Source: Dryococelus australis
Taxonomy: Eukaryota > Arthropoda > Insecta > Phasmatodea > Phasmatidae
Reading direction: 5' to 3'
Length of the DNA stretch: 64,000 nt
Assembly: GCA_029891345.1 (NCBI GenBank)
Contig: CM056994.1
Span: forward strand, 60,853,251-60,917,250
The notes beneath the pieces are model-generated. The model was not told where the DNA came from. It saw only the letters and a list, made by a program, of their open reading frames with translations, and did not search any database. How positions within the stretch are numbered: position 1 is the stretch's first letter; each line of letters begins with the position of its first letter. Positions 48,296 to 59,700 of this stretch are shown here, one piece after another. Both the position numbers and the translations under genes were made by a program.

Positions 48296-48829
48296 GTGAA
48301 GTCGAGATATACAGTGTTGCATCTATGCAGTATGAGGATTGGCGAAGTACTAAGATGGAGGAAACCCTCAAGAAAACTCCACATCGCTCTGTCCAAGGCC
48401 AATCGCTCCCTACCTCCCTTCACCCCCACCTCTACCCCTTGTCAGAGCGACCTGTCCTGGGGTCAATCACCTGTCTTCCCTTGTCATCAATTTTTCACCA
48501 CTGAGGCAAGATGGCGACAATTGGCAAGAGAACTTGACATCGCTCCCTACACCCCATCCCCTATCCATCACCCCTTGTCCAGAGTGATGTACCCCGATGT
48601 CAAGAACATAGACCTTCCCTCCCATACCCTACTCCAGAAGCTATCTTCGCCCGAAAAGCCAATTTATTCTCCAAGGCCACAAATCCCTAGCCCGGAGCGC
48701 ATTATTTCGGATATCTCGAGAGGTGGCCTTTCCACACAGCCCGCCCTCGCTGCCGATCCAAGGTCACACAAAAGCCTGGTGTATTATTCCCAGCGAATTA
48801 ATATTTTGCTACCAAACTCCCGCCAATGA
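48296..48829 (+). CDS. Uncertain 177-residue open frame with internal duplication
   Basis: The second-longest frame of the window, proline-, serine- and leucine-rich. The DNA contains an imperfect tandem duplication of about 170 bp: AAGATGG...CTCCACATCGCTC...CACCCCTTGTC-like sequence (48352-48450) and AAGATGG...CTTGACATCGCTC...CACCCCTTGTC (48517-48590). The initiator is not supported by any context. AATAAAG follows at 48846. It may be a repeat-derived C-rich segment rather than a gene; no family recognised. Confidence 0.2.
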   Translation: MKSRYTVLHLCSMRIGEVLRWRKPSRKLHIALSKANRSLPPFTPTSTPCQSDLSWGQSPVFPCHQFFTTEARWRQLARELDIAPYTPSPIHHPLSRVMYPDVKNIDLPSHTLLQKLSSPEKPIYSPRPQIPSPERIISDISRGGLSTQPALAADPRSHKSLVYYSQRINILLPNSRQ

Positions 48830-48895
48830 AATTTTATATCCCTAAAATAAAGATTCTTTGATCCCCAAGATAATCCCCAGATTTAACATTCCATC

Positions 48896-48904
48896 AAGTG
48901 TGTG

Positions 48905-48993
<89 letters not shown>
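48896..48993. repeat. (GT)n(TA)n microsatellite
   Basis: About 9 GT units followed by about 39 uninterrupted TA units. Confidence 0.95.
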
Positions 48994-48996
<3 letters not shown>

Positions 48997-49369
48997 TCAA
49001 GCAAGGTATGATTTGAAAAATTACACAGAAATTACACATTTGATTCACTCGTAAAATATGTTTTTTTACAAGTATTGAAATAAGACATATATTTGTCCGT
49101 CTAGCAGACAAAAATATGTATTTCACATGTCGTTTTATTTCCTAGTCCAGAATTTTTAGACACTGCTATCATATAGAAAAATATAATATAATGTAGGTAA
49201 AGTTTATTATTCTATGTCAAGTAAAAATCTGTTCCAAATTTATTTTGGAAAGACAATCGACTATAGCGACATGTTTGTATAAAAGATACAGGAACTAGTC
49301 ATTCTAAAACCTCGTAGACAATACCAGGTAACAGATAGCCGAGAATCGAGTGTGTTTGGGGAGCGAGCA

Positions 49370-49440
49370 AAATTGAGGTCTCGAGAGCTGATGAGGGTGA
49401 AGCGAGTATGAAGCAGCGCTGGACCAGGCCATGCGCGACT
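49370..49440 (-). mobile_element. SINE fragment, copy D
   Basis: Reverse complement matches the SINE body: GCGCTGCTTCATACTCGCTT and CACCCTCATCAGCTCTCGAG then ACCTCAA. It lies directly upstream of the cysteine-rich gene copy 2. Confidence 0.65.
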
Positions 49441-51078
49441 AGGAAAAAAGAGAGGTCTCCGTTAGAATCATTTTATCAGCAGCAATGTCTAACACGATTT
49501 CCACACTTTGCAAAAAAAAAAAATTATGGTGTCATCCACCCGGGGAGGCGAGCATGCTTCTGTGACAATCGTGACTCTGAATGTGTTGAAACGTTCAATG
49601 CGATTTTAGCTTATGGGAAGGCGAAATCCTTATTGAGTTTAGAGTGTTCTCAAATGCGAGTGTTGCCGAAAGAATTTATCATTTATTTTGTGGGCCACAA
49701 AATAAAATTAGTGTATCCATTCCTGGCTGAACATTTACAAGCTGATGAGGATATTGTATCCTATTTACCTTGCGACGACTGTCCTTACAGCATGCCTGCC
49801 TTTGTTAATGATGGGAACTTGCAACATACGCGGAGGGATTGTATGTTGCACAGGCTGTAACAGCTACTTGAAGCTAGAATCATTCCAGATATAGCAATGG
49901 ACTCATCTGGAGTCGATGAAGTAAATTCCGAGGCGACCACTGTCATCTTATAAAATTGATATGCGAGTGACTTTTTTTTATAAATAGTGTATAAATAAAT
50001 AATGTAAAAAAATGATGCACTAGGCTTAGGATTTCGAAAACTACCAAGACAACTCCTTTGTAATTAAGGAGCTTGCTATTTCTTATGCAACCGATGTTAA
50101 TGACTCAAAAGTATTATGCTTTAAATCTCCCAAACCTTGGTGCAGTTTAAAACCTGAAGTTATAATGATGTTTCGGGAAGAGACTTACAAAATATATAAC
50201 CTGAAATGGGACTCTGGTGACATAGCTTACAAAAACCATTTTCAATATGTAAATGATGCATTACTTGAAGACTATCCCATATAGGTGCTTAGAAGAATGC
50301 AGAAGGTAATTTTAAAAACTTTAACCAATGCAGAAGTAATAAATATCAGAAGATACCACGACTGTTCGAGTATTAATTCAATAGTCAAACACTATAATAC
50401 AAATCTCTGTGAGGAAGAAACATTCTACTCACAATGTAAAAGCGAAGCTTTAAGAGAATATTTATACCAATGTCCTATCTATGTGTAGAGATATATATAT
50501 TAATTTTTAGAATAACTGGTTTGTTCCTGGTAGCATAAGATTTTGCAAAAATGAAGAAATTCGACCCAGAGAAGACATATTCCACTATTTTTCGAGGACA
50601 CAAGAAAGTATGGTTCCAGTTCTAGGCAACATATACTTCCAAACACAGATGTGTAACAGAGATGAACATTGAAATTTCGCAAAAAGTTTCAGAGGAAAGC
50701 TATATACAGAACGAGTGCTGTGTGATGAAGAAGGAGACTGTCCTGTTTTTAGTATGAGACCTGGCAGCAAGCTGCCCTGTTCTTCTTCGGACCTATGTTT
50801 TAAAAATTACAGTACAGAAACAACCAAAGAGCTGGGTTTTTATCAAATCAAATATAAATTGATTATAGAATTTTACGACACCACCACCTTATGGACTGAA
50901 ACATGTAATAATAAGGAACACATCACGCAAATACAAGGCAGTAGTACACTTATAAGGGCACCATGCGGAATGTGGGACTGTGAGGTTTGGAACAGCATTG
51001 CTTGTGTCTGTAAATTTGATCTAACAAAATGATTTGAGAACTAATTTTACCACAAAGTGGAAGAACATCTTTCTATGT

Positions 51079-51080
<2 letters not shown>

Positions 51081-51110
<30 letters not shown>
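51081..51110. repeat. (AG)15 microsatellite inside gene copy 2
   Basis: Pure AG units between modules B1 and A2. The copy near position 160 has only about 4 units at the equivalent place, so the tract expanded after duplication. Confidence 0.9.
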
Positions 51111-51113
<3 letters not shown>

Positions 51114-52112
51114 TACACCAGAGCTTCAGTTACAATGGAGAGGTTGGGCTCATAATTTCAGTAATCTAGTGTTACTCCAGGATTCAAGCGAGTGTGGTTT
51201 AGAATTGAAGATGAAGATAGTCCATTACAGATACAGATGTGCAATGGAGATGAACATTGGTGTTTCTTGTTAATCAGTAAAACAGAAACTTCCAAAATTT
51301 TGATGTATGTTATGGGCGAAATTATTGTCCTTTATACAATTTATGGCTTGACAGCAAACTACCTTGTAACGAAGGTAAACTAGAATCTGAAGCTCAAAGT
51401 GCTTACATCACCAAATGCAAGTCCTACAAGAAAATCAAATTCAAAATATGCAGAAGGAGTGTAGTTGCTGTTCTCTTACTACAGTTTGGACTGAACAATG
51501 CAACAACAACCAACATTATACATACATTGGTGACCAAGAATTAACTTCTTCCTGTGTTATGTGGCAATGTAACGTTTTTCAAAGTATGAACATCTGGCAG
51601 AGTATTTAAAGGAGAGCGTTCAGTATAAAATTGTCAGTCATGGCTGGAATCTTCATCCATACAGACGTATACAAGGTCCTACAAATTGGATACAGAAGAG
51701 ATTTCTTTAAACTATATGGCTGTATTCTACAAGTTCGTGTCTGCAATGATATAGAACATTGGTGCTACACTTTCGAAAACAGTCTTGGCATTTGCTTTGG
51801 TGAAGGAATAGAATGCAACAATTGTCCAGTGAGATATCTTCGCCCCTAACAGTGACTTACGAACAACATTAGAAGATTTGATGATTGCCAGTCTAAACGA
51901 GGAGATTGAAGAGAAACTGGGATATGGAGTAGTAGGCTACCAGCTCACCAGATCTCATCAGGGAATCACAGTTTGTTGGCAAGAGACCTGCGATGGGGAC
52001 ATCCACAACGTTATTTTCGAACAAGGAGGATTAATTTTTCCATTGATGTGTAATTTATATGCATGTGAAGTGGCTAATTCAGAATAATGATCCCAATGTT
52101 CCCATTGTTCCC

Positions 52113-52118
52113 AATAAA
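52113..52118 (+). terminator. Polyadenylation signal of cysteine-rich gene copy 2
   Basis: Canonical AATAAA, 26 bases after the TAA that ends module B3. Such close spacing is what a genuine 3' end would show. Confidence 0.5.
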
Positions 52119-52616
52119 CTACAAGTATGCATTATTTACTAAAGGTTTGCATTCTGTAACTTACAGCTTATTATATTTACATTATGTTGTTAAGTAAATG
52201 TGTGAGTCAGACATTAATTTCAAATGTATGTATTGCCTCACATTTTGACAGCACATAGTAAACCGACTACTTATAATGGTACAGTTCTGAATGTCTTGTA
52301 AACCAGTTCAGGCTGCACAGAGTAGTTCGTAAGTGTAAACTTAAGGGCAAACGCATTGTTACTTCATAATGTGAGGAAGAAAAATGTTTGAAAATCTTGT
52401 TTATAATAAAGACACTGTTTTGCCCTATCAGTATTTCGAAGAATGCAATAATAATCTTCTTACTGTATATCATTATAGGAAAAACAAGTTTGGTTACACA
52501 TCTCATACTGAGTGTTTTTCATCAAAATGTTATGTGCATCAAGCAATAAATTAGCAAAAATAAAATTTAGCCCTAAAACGTAGTTCAACTTACAAATATA
52601 GAGAGAATGGATTTAT

Positions 52617-52643
52617 CTATATATATATATATATATATATATA
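52617..52643. repeat. (TA)n microsatellite
   Basis: About 13 TA units within AT-rich DNA that otherwise (52120-53350) shows no gene. Confidence 0.9.
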
Positions 52644-53351
52644 CATTGTCCAGTATCATGAACTCATACAGTGCAGTGACAATAAGAAAGGACCAGTGTC
52701 TCATATGACTGCAAACACACCTCTTCCATCTGGTATTGAAGACGTTTGGGTACAGACAGATAAAAACCAGGGTATTAGGAATGCTCACTCTTTTTGAAAG
52801 CCGTGTTTAGAAGGGGATCTGGATCCAATATTAACAAAATGCATGAAAACTTTGGTCGTAGAAGTTGCTAACAGGTTATAAAAATCTTTGTTTTTAAATT
52901 TAAAAAGTTGTATATATTTGGAATCAATGTTTTGTGTTATCCTGCAGTTGTTTCAGAGCAAGGTGTAATTGTTGTACATAAAGTTTTTGATCTACCTGTA
53001 TTTTTGAAATAATTTGTGTGACATCTTCTATTTGATAGTGTTAAATAAATGTTGTAGTATATTGTGAATTCACTTGTGTTTGTAAAGCAAGGAAATGTAT
53101 GGAGCAAAAATTTCTACTTGCTTAAATATGTTTCTGAAGAAATTTATACTTACTCAGTGTTAAATTGATTTTTTGAAGCAGCTTTTATTTGTATATATCT
53201 TGTAAATAAATATGATGTAAAAATGAATCCCTTTCATATGTTTATTTAACCTATTCCTTATTAAAATTGAATTTGTTTTGGTAAAAAAAAATTTTTCTCC
53301 CCACAGACATTTGAGAGAAAAGTACTTAATTTGTCTCCAACAAAGAGAGGG

Positions 53352-53353
<2 letters not shown>

Positions 53354-53386
<33 letters not shown>
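53354..53386. repeat. (TA)n microsatellite
   Basis: About 16 TA units, preceded by GAGAGGGCTC. Confidence 0.9.
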
Positions 53387-53387
<1 letters not shown>

Positions 53388-53619
53388 TTGCTTTTCTATT
53401 TTAAAAAGTATGTCGCATTAACAAGAAAGAACCTTGTAAATAAAAATAATAAACAAGATAACAAACAGACTATTAGTTCGGCAAAAATACTATTCAACTA
53501 AAGATATATTTGAATCTGACAAAATATGTCTGCTGGAAAAAACAAAAAATATTATAAATAAATAAAATAATTTGTTAAATGTCGCCTGCTTCCATAGAGT
53601 TATGAGATTAGGCATTAGT

Positions 53620-53852
53620 TGGTGGCTCTGGGTTTGAATCCCGGATAAGGCATGGTTAATTGTAATATAAACTTTGTGGTTTCGGTTCCCAGCTAAGGAA
53701 TGATTTATTTAAGCTGGGTTCAAATCCTGCTTAGATCATCTATGATTGTAATCGTTTCTCACTTTCAGTGCCGGGTAGATATGTTTGTAATATATAGATT
53801 CTGGGTTCGATTCCCAGCTAGGTCTTGTATGATATTAGTTACCTTGTAAGTC
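53620..53852 (+). repeat. Tandem array of B-box-containing units
   Basis: Four degenerate units of about 50-65 bp carry GGGTTTGAATCCC (53631), CGGTTCCCAGCT (53686), GGGTTCAAATCC (53719) and GGGTTCGATTCCCAGCT (53803). Each is followed by AAGG/AGG, a CATG/TGTATGA-like block and GTAAT. The GGTTCGANTCC core is the RNA polymerase III B box and tRNA T-arm, so this looks like a tandemly reiterated tRNA-derived SINE segment. Confidence 0.6.
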
Positions 53853-54239
53853 AGTAATAATTAACCATATTAACTAAAAAGATTAATCAATTAAATATAT
53901 AAAATTACAAATTAATGATAGCAAAAACAGGAATTTGTATACGTAAAAGAGTGTTTAATAATAGCATTAAATTCATTAAACCTCGTAATACAAACATTTC
54001 GTATTGTAATTACAATTGTTAATGTAAGAAATTGTTAAATAAGAACTTAATTCAAACCTAATGGCTTAAAAGTGAACAATTACATGTTAAAATAATATAT
54101 AAACGTTAAAATTCAGCATATCCATACGAAAATTCCTGAAACACGTTAAATACTTTTAGCTTGTGTTCAATTAGTTTAAAATTTAATTCAAATATGTTAT
54201 TTGTCTGTTTGATATCCATTTCAGGTGAATAGCATTATT

Positions 54240-54770
54240 TTAATTTTTGCAACACAGGAGGGTGGTGAGGATATAAATAGCACCTTCCCCTCTCATCTGC
54301 TGCTGAGACTTCATAGGGTCAAGACCTCCTCTCTCCTCCAGGGCATGAAAGAGTACCGACCTTCAGCCTTGTGAACTGGTCCGCAATGCTAGGGTGTCTA
54401 GTTCAAGACCATCGCCCGCCCTCTCTCCATTTACCTCTGCCTAACTGTTCTGCAATGGGTCTCTGCGACCAAGGGACCCGCTCACCCGCCCATCGCTTCT
54501 GCCATGGTGGTGAAAGTAACCATCCTTGACTGCCGGAGAAGTCACCCAAGGAGCTCACTTGGGGCTGCGCTCGCCCAACTATTTGCTAGCCTGCCGAGGT
54601 AGGCTCCCACAGAGCTCTCGAGGGATTGTGAGCGCCCGTCTGCTAACCTGTTGGGGTAGGAATCCCGACGCTCACCTGGCGGAGCGGTCTAACACTCGGC
54701 TCGACTGTCCTGAGTTCAGACCTCCTTCGAAGCCTATTACTTCGCTACAAGAATTTAAGTAAGTTAATAT
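54240..54770 (+). other. GC-richer block with TATA-like motif and tRNA-like head
   Basis: GATATAAATAG at 54268-54278 resembles a TATA box and is followed by about 450 bp of unusually C-rich sequence. Near the end, TGGCGGAGCGG (54678-54688) is a perfect A box, followed about 30 bases on by AGTTCAGACC, a weak B box. A SINE or an LTR-like remnant are both possible; no paired LTR was found. Frame 54526-54762 is unlikely to code. Confidence 0.3.
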
Positions 54771-54884
54771 ATTTTTAAAAAATGTCTTTAGGGTTTTAAG
54801 TATTTCATTTAAAAAAATTCCGCATTTTCTTTAAACTGTAAATATAAATTGCATAAACTTCATTCGAATTTTTTATCAAATTGA

Positions 54885-55185
54885 ATTATTGGTCTTTGAA
54901 ATCGAATGATTGGTCTTTGAAGCCATAAAACAAGTCTTTAAAATAGCAAAACTTTTTATTAAATAAATGATTGGTCTTTGAAATGGTAAAACAAGTCTTT
55001 AAAATAGTAAAATTTTTATTAACCTAAATGATTGTTCTTTGAAACCATAAAACAAGTATTTAGAATCGACAAACATTTTAAGAAACTGAATGATTGTTCT
55101 TTGAAATTGTAAAACAAGTCTATAAAATAGTAAAACTGTTTATTGAACTGAATGATTGGTCTTTGAAATCGAATGATACTCTATG
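54885..55185. repeat. Minisatellite, ~60-bp unit, about five copies
   Basis: Units carry AATGATTGGTCTTTGAAAT or a close variant, then GTAAAACAAGTCTTTAAAAT and AGTAAAACTTTTTATTAAA. Starts fall near 54906, 54967, 55028, 55089 and 55151. A short extra GGTCTTTGAAATCGAATGAT joint occurs at both ends of the array. Confidence 0.85.
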
Positions 55186-55532
55186 AAATTTTGATCAGGT
55201 AGGTGTGAGTGCATGACTGCGACAAGTGTGAGTGCAGGGGAAAGGTGAGAAAAATTTAAATTCCAGATGTAATTTTTATGTACATTTGAGTTTATTTAGC
55301 AGGGTTCAGAGGGAAATATAGGTGAATCGCCAGTAGTAGTATGTTGCACTTTGTGGACAGTAGGCTGTGTCAATAACACATAGCCTAGCCCTCTTTTCAC
55401 TGTTTAAATATTCGCAAAGTATGTGAAAATCATCTGGAATTTAACGCCAAGTACTCTGAGAAATTTTTGGTAAAGTAGTTGTATGCTTGATAGAGTGTGA
55501 ATGCAGAGGGACTAGTTCCATATGTGTTAGAA

Positions 55533-55600
55533 AGAGAGAGATAGAGAGATAGAGAGAGAGAGAGAGTGAGAGTGTGTGTGTGTGTGTGTGATATATATAT
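55533..55600. repeat. (GA)n(GT)n(AT)n compound microsatellite
   Basis: AGAGAGATAGAGAGAT-type repeats, then GTGTGT, then ATATAT and a T tract. Confidence 0.9.
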
Positions 55601-56255
55601 TTTTTTCAAGTATTTTTTAAGTTTCAAAATAAAACTTAACTTCTAAAATGCAGGTATTCAGGTTTGTAAAGTTGTAAAAAGTATTACAAGTATGAATTCG
55701 AGTAAAATGACTTAAAAGTGTCGAGCAGGCACAGGAGGGGGACAGCGGCCGGACTGTGGCACACAGGGGGGCTAGCAGTAGCTTACTTAACTATTCTCTC
55801 ATTTTCTCGTCCAGACAGTTCTGTGCGTGAACCGGCCTGGCTTGTTCCATGCTCGTGTCTTACACTATTCACCCTCACAGTGTGTGTGGCCGATCGGGCT
55901 GGTGAGACCTTGCCCCATCTATTCCCTATTGTGTTTCGTTTCTCCTCGCCTGCTAGCTACCTGCCTCTCATCCACATTTAAAGTATTTTGAACTCGCTAC
56001 CTTTTCAGTCACAGCTCTTGCTCCTGTCTTTCCCCAACAAACATAAAATTTAAAATGAAGAAAAACATTTTACCCTTTTGTCTAGAATTTTAGTAATAGA
56101 ATTATAATATCAGTTATTTTATGTGTGTGTTTAAGTTATTAAGAGTGTTTTTTTTTTTTTTTTTCAGAATCACGAGACACCTACATATATTAATTTAGTT
56201 TGGTGTTTTAACTTATATATCGGGGAAAACTAAAGAAACTTTTAGTTAGGTGAAA

Positions 56256-56594
56256 ATGGGTGAGCGTAAGCGATCCAGTATTGACATGTTGCTTGAAGAT
56301 CTTTATGTAAGCGATTCCGATTCATAATCGCAGATGGAAAGACAAACAAGGTGTCGCGACAGTGTCCCTTCGTCTAAGCAGACGCAAGGTAATCTTTTGG
56401 AGGACGATATCTACTTAAGCGATTCGAGCATGGACTTGCTTTCAAAGAGACTGTTTACAGTCAAAGGTCAAAATGTATCTGCTTCCTCCAAACATGAGAA
56501 GGTTGATCTTTTGATTTACGACTTATTTCTATCAGACTCGAAATATCCTTATGATTCGGAGAGTGCTCCAACCATTTCACCATCGACTTCCTAG
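56256..56594 (+). pseudogene. Acidic triple-motif segment upstream of PolB
   Basis: From ATG 56256 the frame reads a basic start, then LLEDLYVSDSDS and a TAA at 56325-56327; it reopens with LEDDIYLSDSS and LIYDLFLSDSK, ending at TAG 56592. The motif D-L/I-Y/F-x-SDS thus occurs three times at 35-60-residue spacing, suggesting an ancient internal repeat or short linear motif array. It lies in the position of the N-terminal extension of the DNA polymerase gene that follows, but I cannot show they were one protein. Confidence 0.4.
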
Positions 56595-56799
56595 TCGGTT
56601 AGAGATATTTCGCCAAGGAGTCGGAAAATAATTACTTTTCCGATTCCCAAGCCTCAGTGGAAGTTTTGCCGGACCTAACATATCAACTATTAGCTATGGC
56701 ATTCACGGGAAGACTAAATTATGTGTAGATACGTAATGACCAATCAGAGTCTGACACTGATTTTTCTCATCTTTTCTAGAGGTGTAAAATCCCTTTAGT

Positions 56800-59700
56800 A
56801 AGCTTATTAATGGCATCACACCGGCCAGTTAGATTGTCCATTTCTGTAGCGGGTAAGTACTTGAAATCCCTCACAGCAGAAGAAGGCGCTACAGATACTT
56901 TTTATTTTTAAAGCTAAGCACTCCATTCATCCAATGTGGGTTGAATCTATGATGATGATATCGTTCCTTACCTCACAAATGGACTTAAGGAGTTCAGTGG
57001 GCGTGGTTCTGGCCGAGTCTTAAAAGGTTGACATACAAGGATGTCCTAGTGAGCCAATATCGGTCGTTCACTGTCGATGCTGCGCACTAAACTGCCCAAG
57101 TTTATTTCCAATTGTCTGACTTGTGTCAATGTACACTGCCCAGAGGGACTGTGTTTCCACTATGCTGTTCTACCATCTTTGTGTACCATCTTTGTTTCCT
57201 GCCACACAAAATGTTTGCAGAATTGCTTCATATCCTAATTCTAACGAGGTTTTTAATATTGAAGGTCTGTTGACACCTGTAGTCATACAGGATATTCGTA
57301 AGTTTGAGGAGAACAATTCTATTTCTATCAATGTTTACTGTGTGGTGGACAAGTATAGCAACATAATTGACAAAACTTGCAAAAAGAGTGGGGTTGTAGT
57401 ACTCATGTGTATTTCTCCTGTGCGTCATGACAAACACGTAAATATTTTGGCGATCCGCACAAGTGGAAATGTCGCTCATTTGGGTTTTGTCTGTATTAGA
57501 AATTTGTCATAGCTGGTTGGTAGTCAGATGAGTAAGGGAGCCAACAAGAAATTTGTTTGTGAGCATTGTCTTTAGGATTTCCAAACTGAGAAGAAACTTG
57601 CAAGTCGCTGTATTCTTTGCCAGCAACAAAAGGCTGTACGCAATACTTTCCCTACTGGGAATGATAAGTATTTGGAATTTAAATATTACAGCAAACAGCA
57701 GAGATTGGGTTTAGTCACCTATTGCAGTGTAGAAAGTTGCCTGAAACTCATGTACACTTGCTTGTCTAATGATGAAACAAGTAATACAACTACCATCAAC
57801 CAACATATTCCATATGCTTGTAGCATTTCGTTGATGTGCTCATACAATCCGACTTTATCGCAGTATTTCGAGTTTGTGGGTGAGGACTGTATGTATCAAT
57901 TAGTTGATCAATTAATTGAACTTACAAAGTGGGTTGCAGGAATTTACAGCATCATTGTTCCGATGAAGCCAAAAACCCCTGCTGTTGAAGCTAGGTTGGC
58001 GGTTCAGAAAAGTTGTCTCATTTGTAAGGAACAGCTCAGCACAGATGATATTGTGGTCGACCATAACCATCTGATGGGCAAAATCAGAGGCCATGCACAT
58101 AATATGTGCAACTTGAATTCCAGACTGCCCAAAAGACAACTTGTTTCTGTTTTCCATAATCTGCAGAATTATGATGCTCACTTTCTTATAAAGCCATAGG
58201 CTGAACGTCACATAATGCTACACGACGGAACCATGGTAATTGACAAAACCTGGGAAAATTCAAGTGATTGGAATGACCCTACAGAAATACAAATGTATCA
58301 CAAAACAGATTCCCAATGGGTTTGATATCAATGGGAAGGCACAATATTTCAAGTTAAGATTTATTGATTTATTTCAATTCATGAGCGCCTCTCTGGAATC
58401 TTTGGCAGGCAATTTGCTACCTGCACAATTGCATATCAACCAGTCGATGTTTCCAGAAAACACCCAATTCGAGTTGGCAAAACGGAAGGGAGTTTATCCT
58501 TATGCCTTTGGTAAGTTGCCAGCCAGTCTGATGTGCAAGTCACTCCGACCAAATGGTACATTTCATAATGTGATGAGAGGCGAAGGCATTAGCGATGAGG
58601 AATACGCTCATTCCCAAGCCACATGGGATGCGTTCAACTGCATAAACATTTTTCAGTATGCCATGCATTACTTACGCATGGACACTTGTTTGCTGGTTGA
58701 TGTTTTTGAGAATTTCAGAACCATATGTTTGGCTCATTACGGTCTTGACCCCACCATGTACGTCACAGCTCCGTCTCTTTCATGGGATGCTTTATTGTCA
58801 ATGATACGCGCACAGCTAGAGCTGTTGACTAACCCAGACATGTATCTTTTTGTAGAATGCGGGGTTAGGGGTGGTATTAACCAGGTTTCAAAAATATGTG
58901 CGGAAGCCAATAATGTTTACATTGGTGAGGACTACGACACCAGTGTGGCATCGCAATATATATGATATCTCGACATCAACGGACTGTACAGTCATACAAT
59001 GCAGTCCAAGCTTCTGATTGGTAATTTCGAGTGGATTGATGCTGACGTGTTCTCTTGATGGGATTTTACAAATATGGTAAATGACAGTGATACTTGTTTT
59101 TTTTATGGAAGTTGATCTGTATTTTCTGGAGAGGTGTCATGATAAACTATCTGATCTGCCTTTGGTCCCAGAAAATGGCGTACCCCCAAATGGCTCGCAT
59201 GAGAAATTTCTTTTAACACTCCTGCTGCAGAAGAAATATGTTATACACGGGGAAACTCTGAGGCAGTACTTGATGTATGAGGCCAAACTTGACTCTGTTA
59301 ATCGCATTGTACGCTTTGAGCAGAACGCTTGGATGGCTCTGTACATCGTGTTTAACACTGAGAAATGTACCCAGATTGCGAACAAATTAAAAAAATCATT
59401 TTTCAAGTTAAATAATTCAGTTTATTAAGAAACCTTGCAGAATGTCCATCAGGAAAGGGACATTAGAGTCGTTTCGAGGTATGAAACAATCTATGGGGCT
59501 ACAGAGATGATAAGACATCCGAAATTCCAGGTGCGACAGACTATCGATGAAAACTTGGTCCTTATCTAGATGTCAAAGAGTTCTGTTGCATTCAACAGAC
59601 CTTTGTACACAGGTGTTGCCATTCTCGACCTTTCAAAATTAACTTTCTATGAATTTCACTATCAGTATATGTGTACAAAATTTCTTCCGCCGGATTTGCA

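Larger units (their letters stand above)
49470..52118 (+). pseudogene. Unrecognised cysteine-rich two-module repeat gene, copy 2
   Basis: Part 1 (49540-49860) has LLSLECSQMRVL, HKIKLVYPFLAEHLQA, YLPCDDCPYSMPAF and QHTRRDCM, and after a stop the matching QLLEARIIPDIAM. Part 2 starts after an acceptor-like CTTAG at about 50032 (DFENYQDNSFVIKEL, NDSKVLCFKSPKPW, LKWDSG, EVINIRRYHDCSSINSIV) with a TAG near 50282. Part 3 alternates module A (MCNGDEHWC..., then a Cys pair, PGSKLPC or PNSDL; about 50630, 51180, 51690) and module B (W-x-E-x-C-x5-H..., C-x2-W-x-C-E; about 50890, 51490, 51980), three times. It ends at TAA 52085-52087 with AATAAA at 52113-52118. Breaks include frame changes near 50625, 51320 and 51470 and an (AG)15 tract at 51081-51110. 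Not recognised; a secreted lectin-like or virus/transposon-borne protein are guesses I cannot support. Confidence 0.65.

Noticed and set aside
53620-53852. CRISPR-like array
   Set aside because: Units are degenerate, irregularly spaced, carry tRNA B boxes, and the DNA is eukaryotic.
54240-54770. LTR retrotransposon promoter
   Set aside because: A TATA-like motif is present but no second LTR, primer-binding site, or gag/pol coding was seen.
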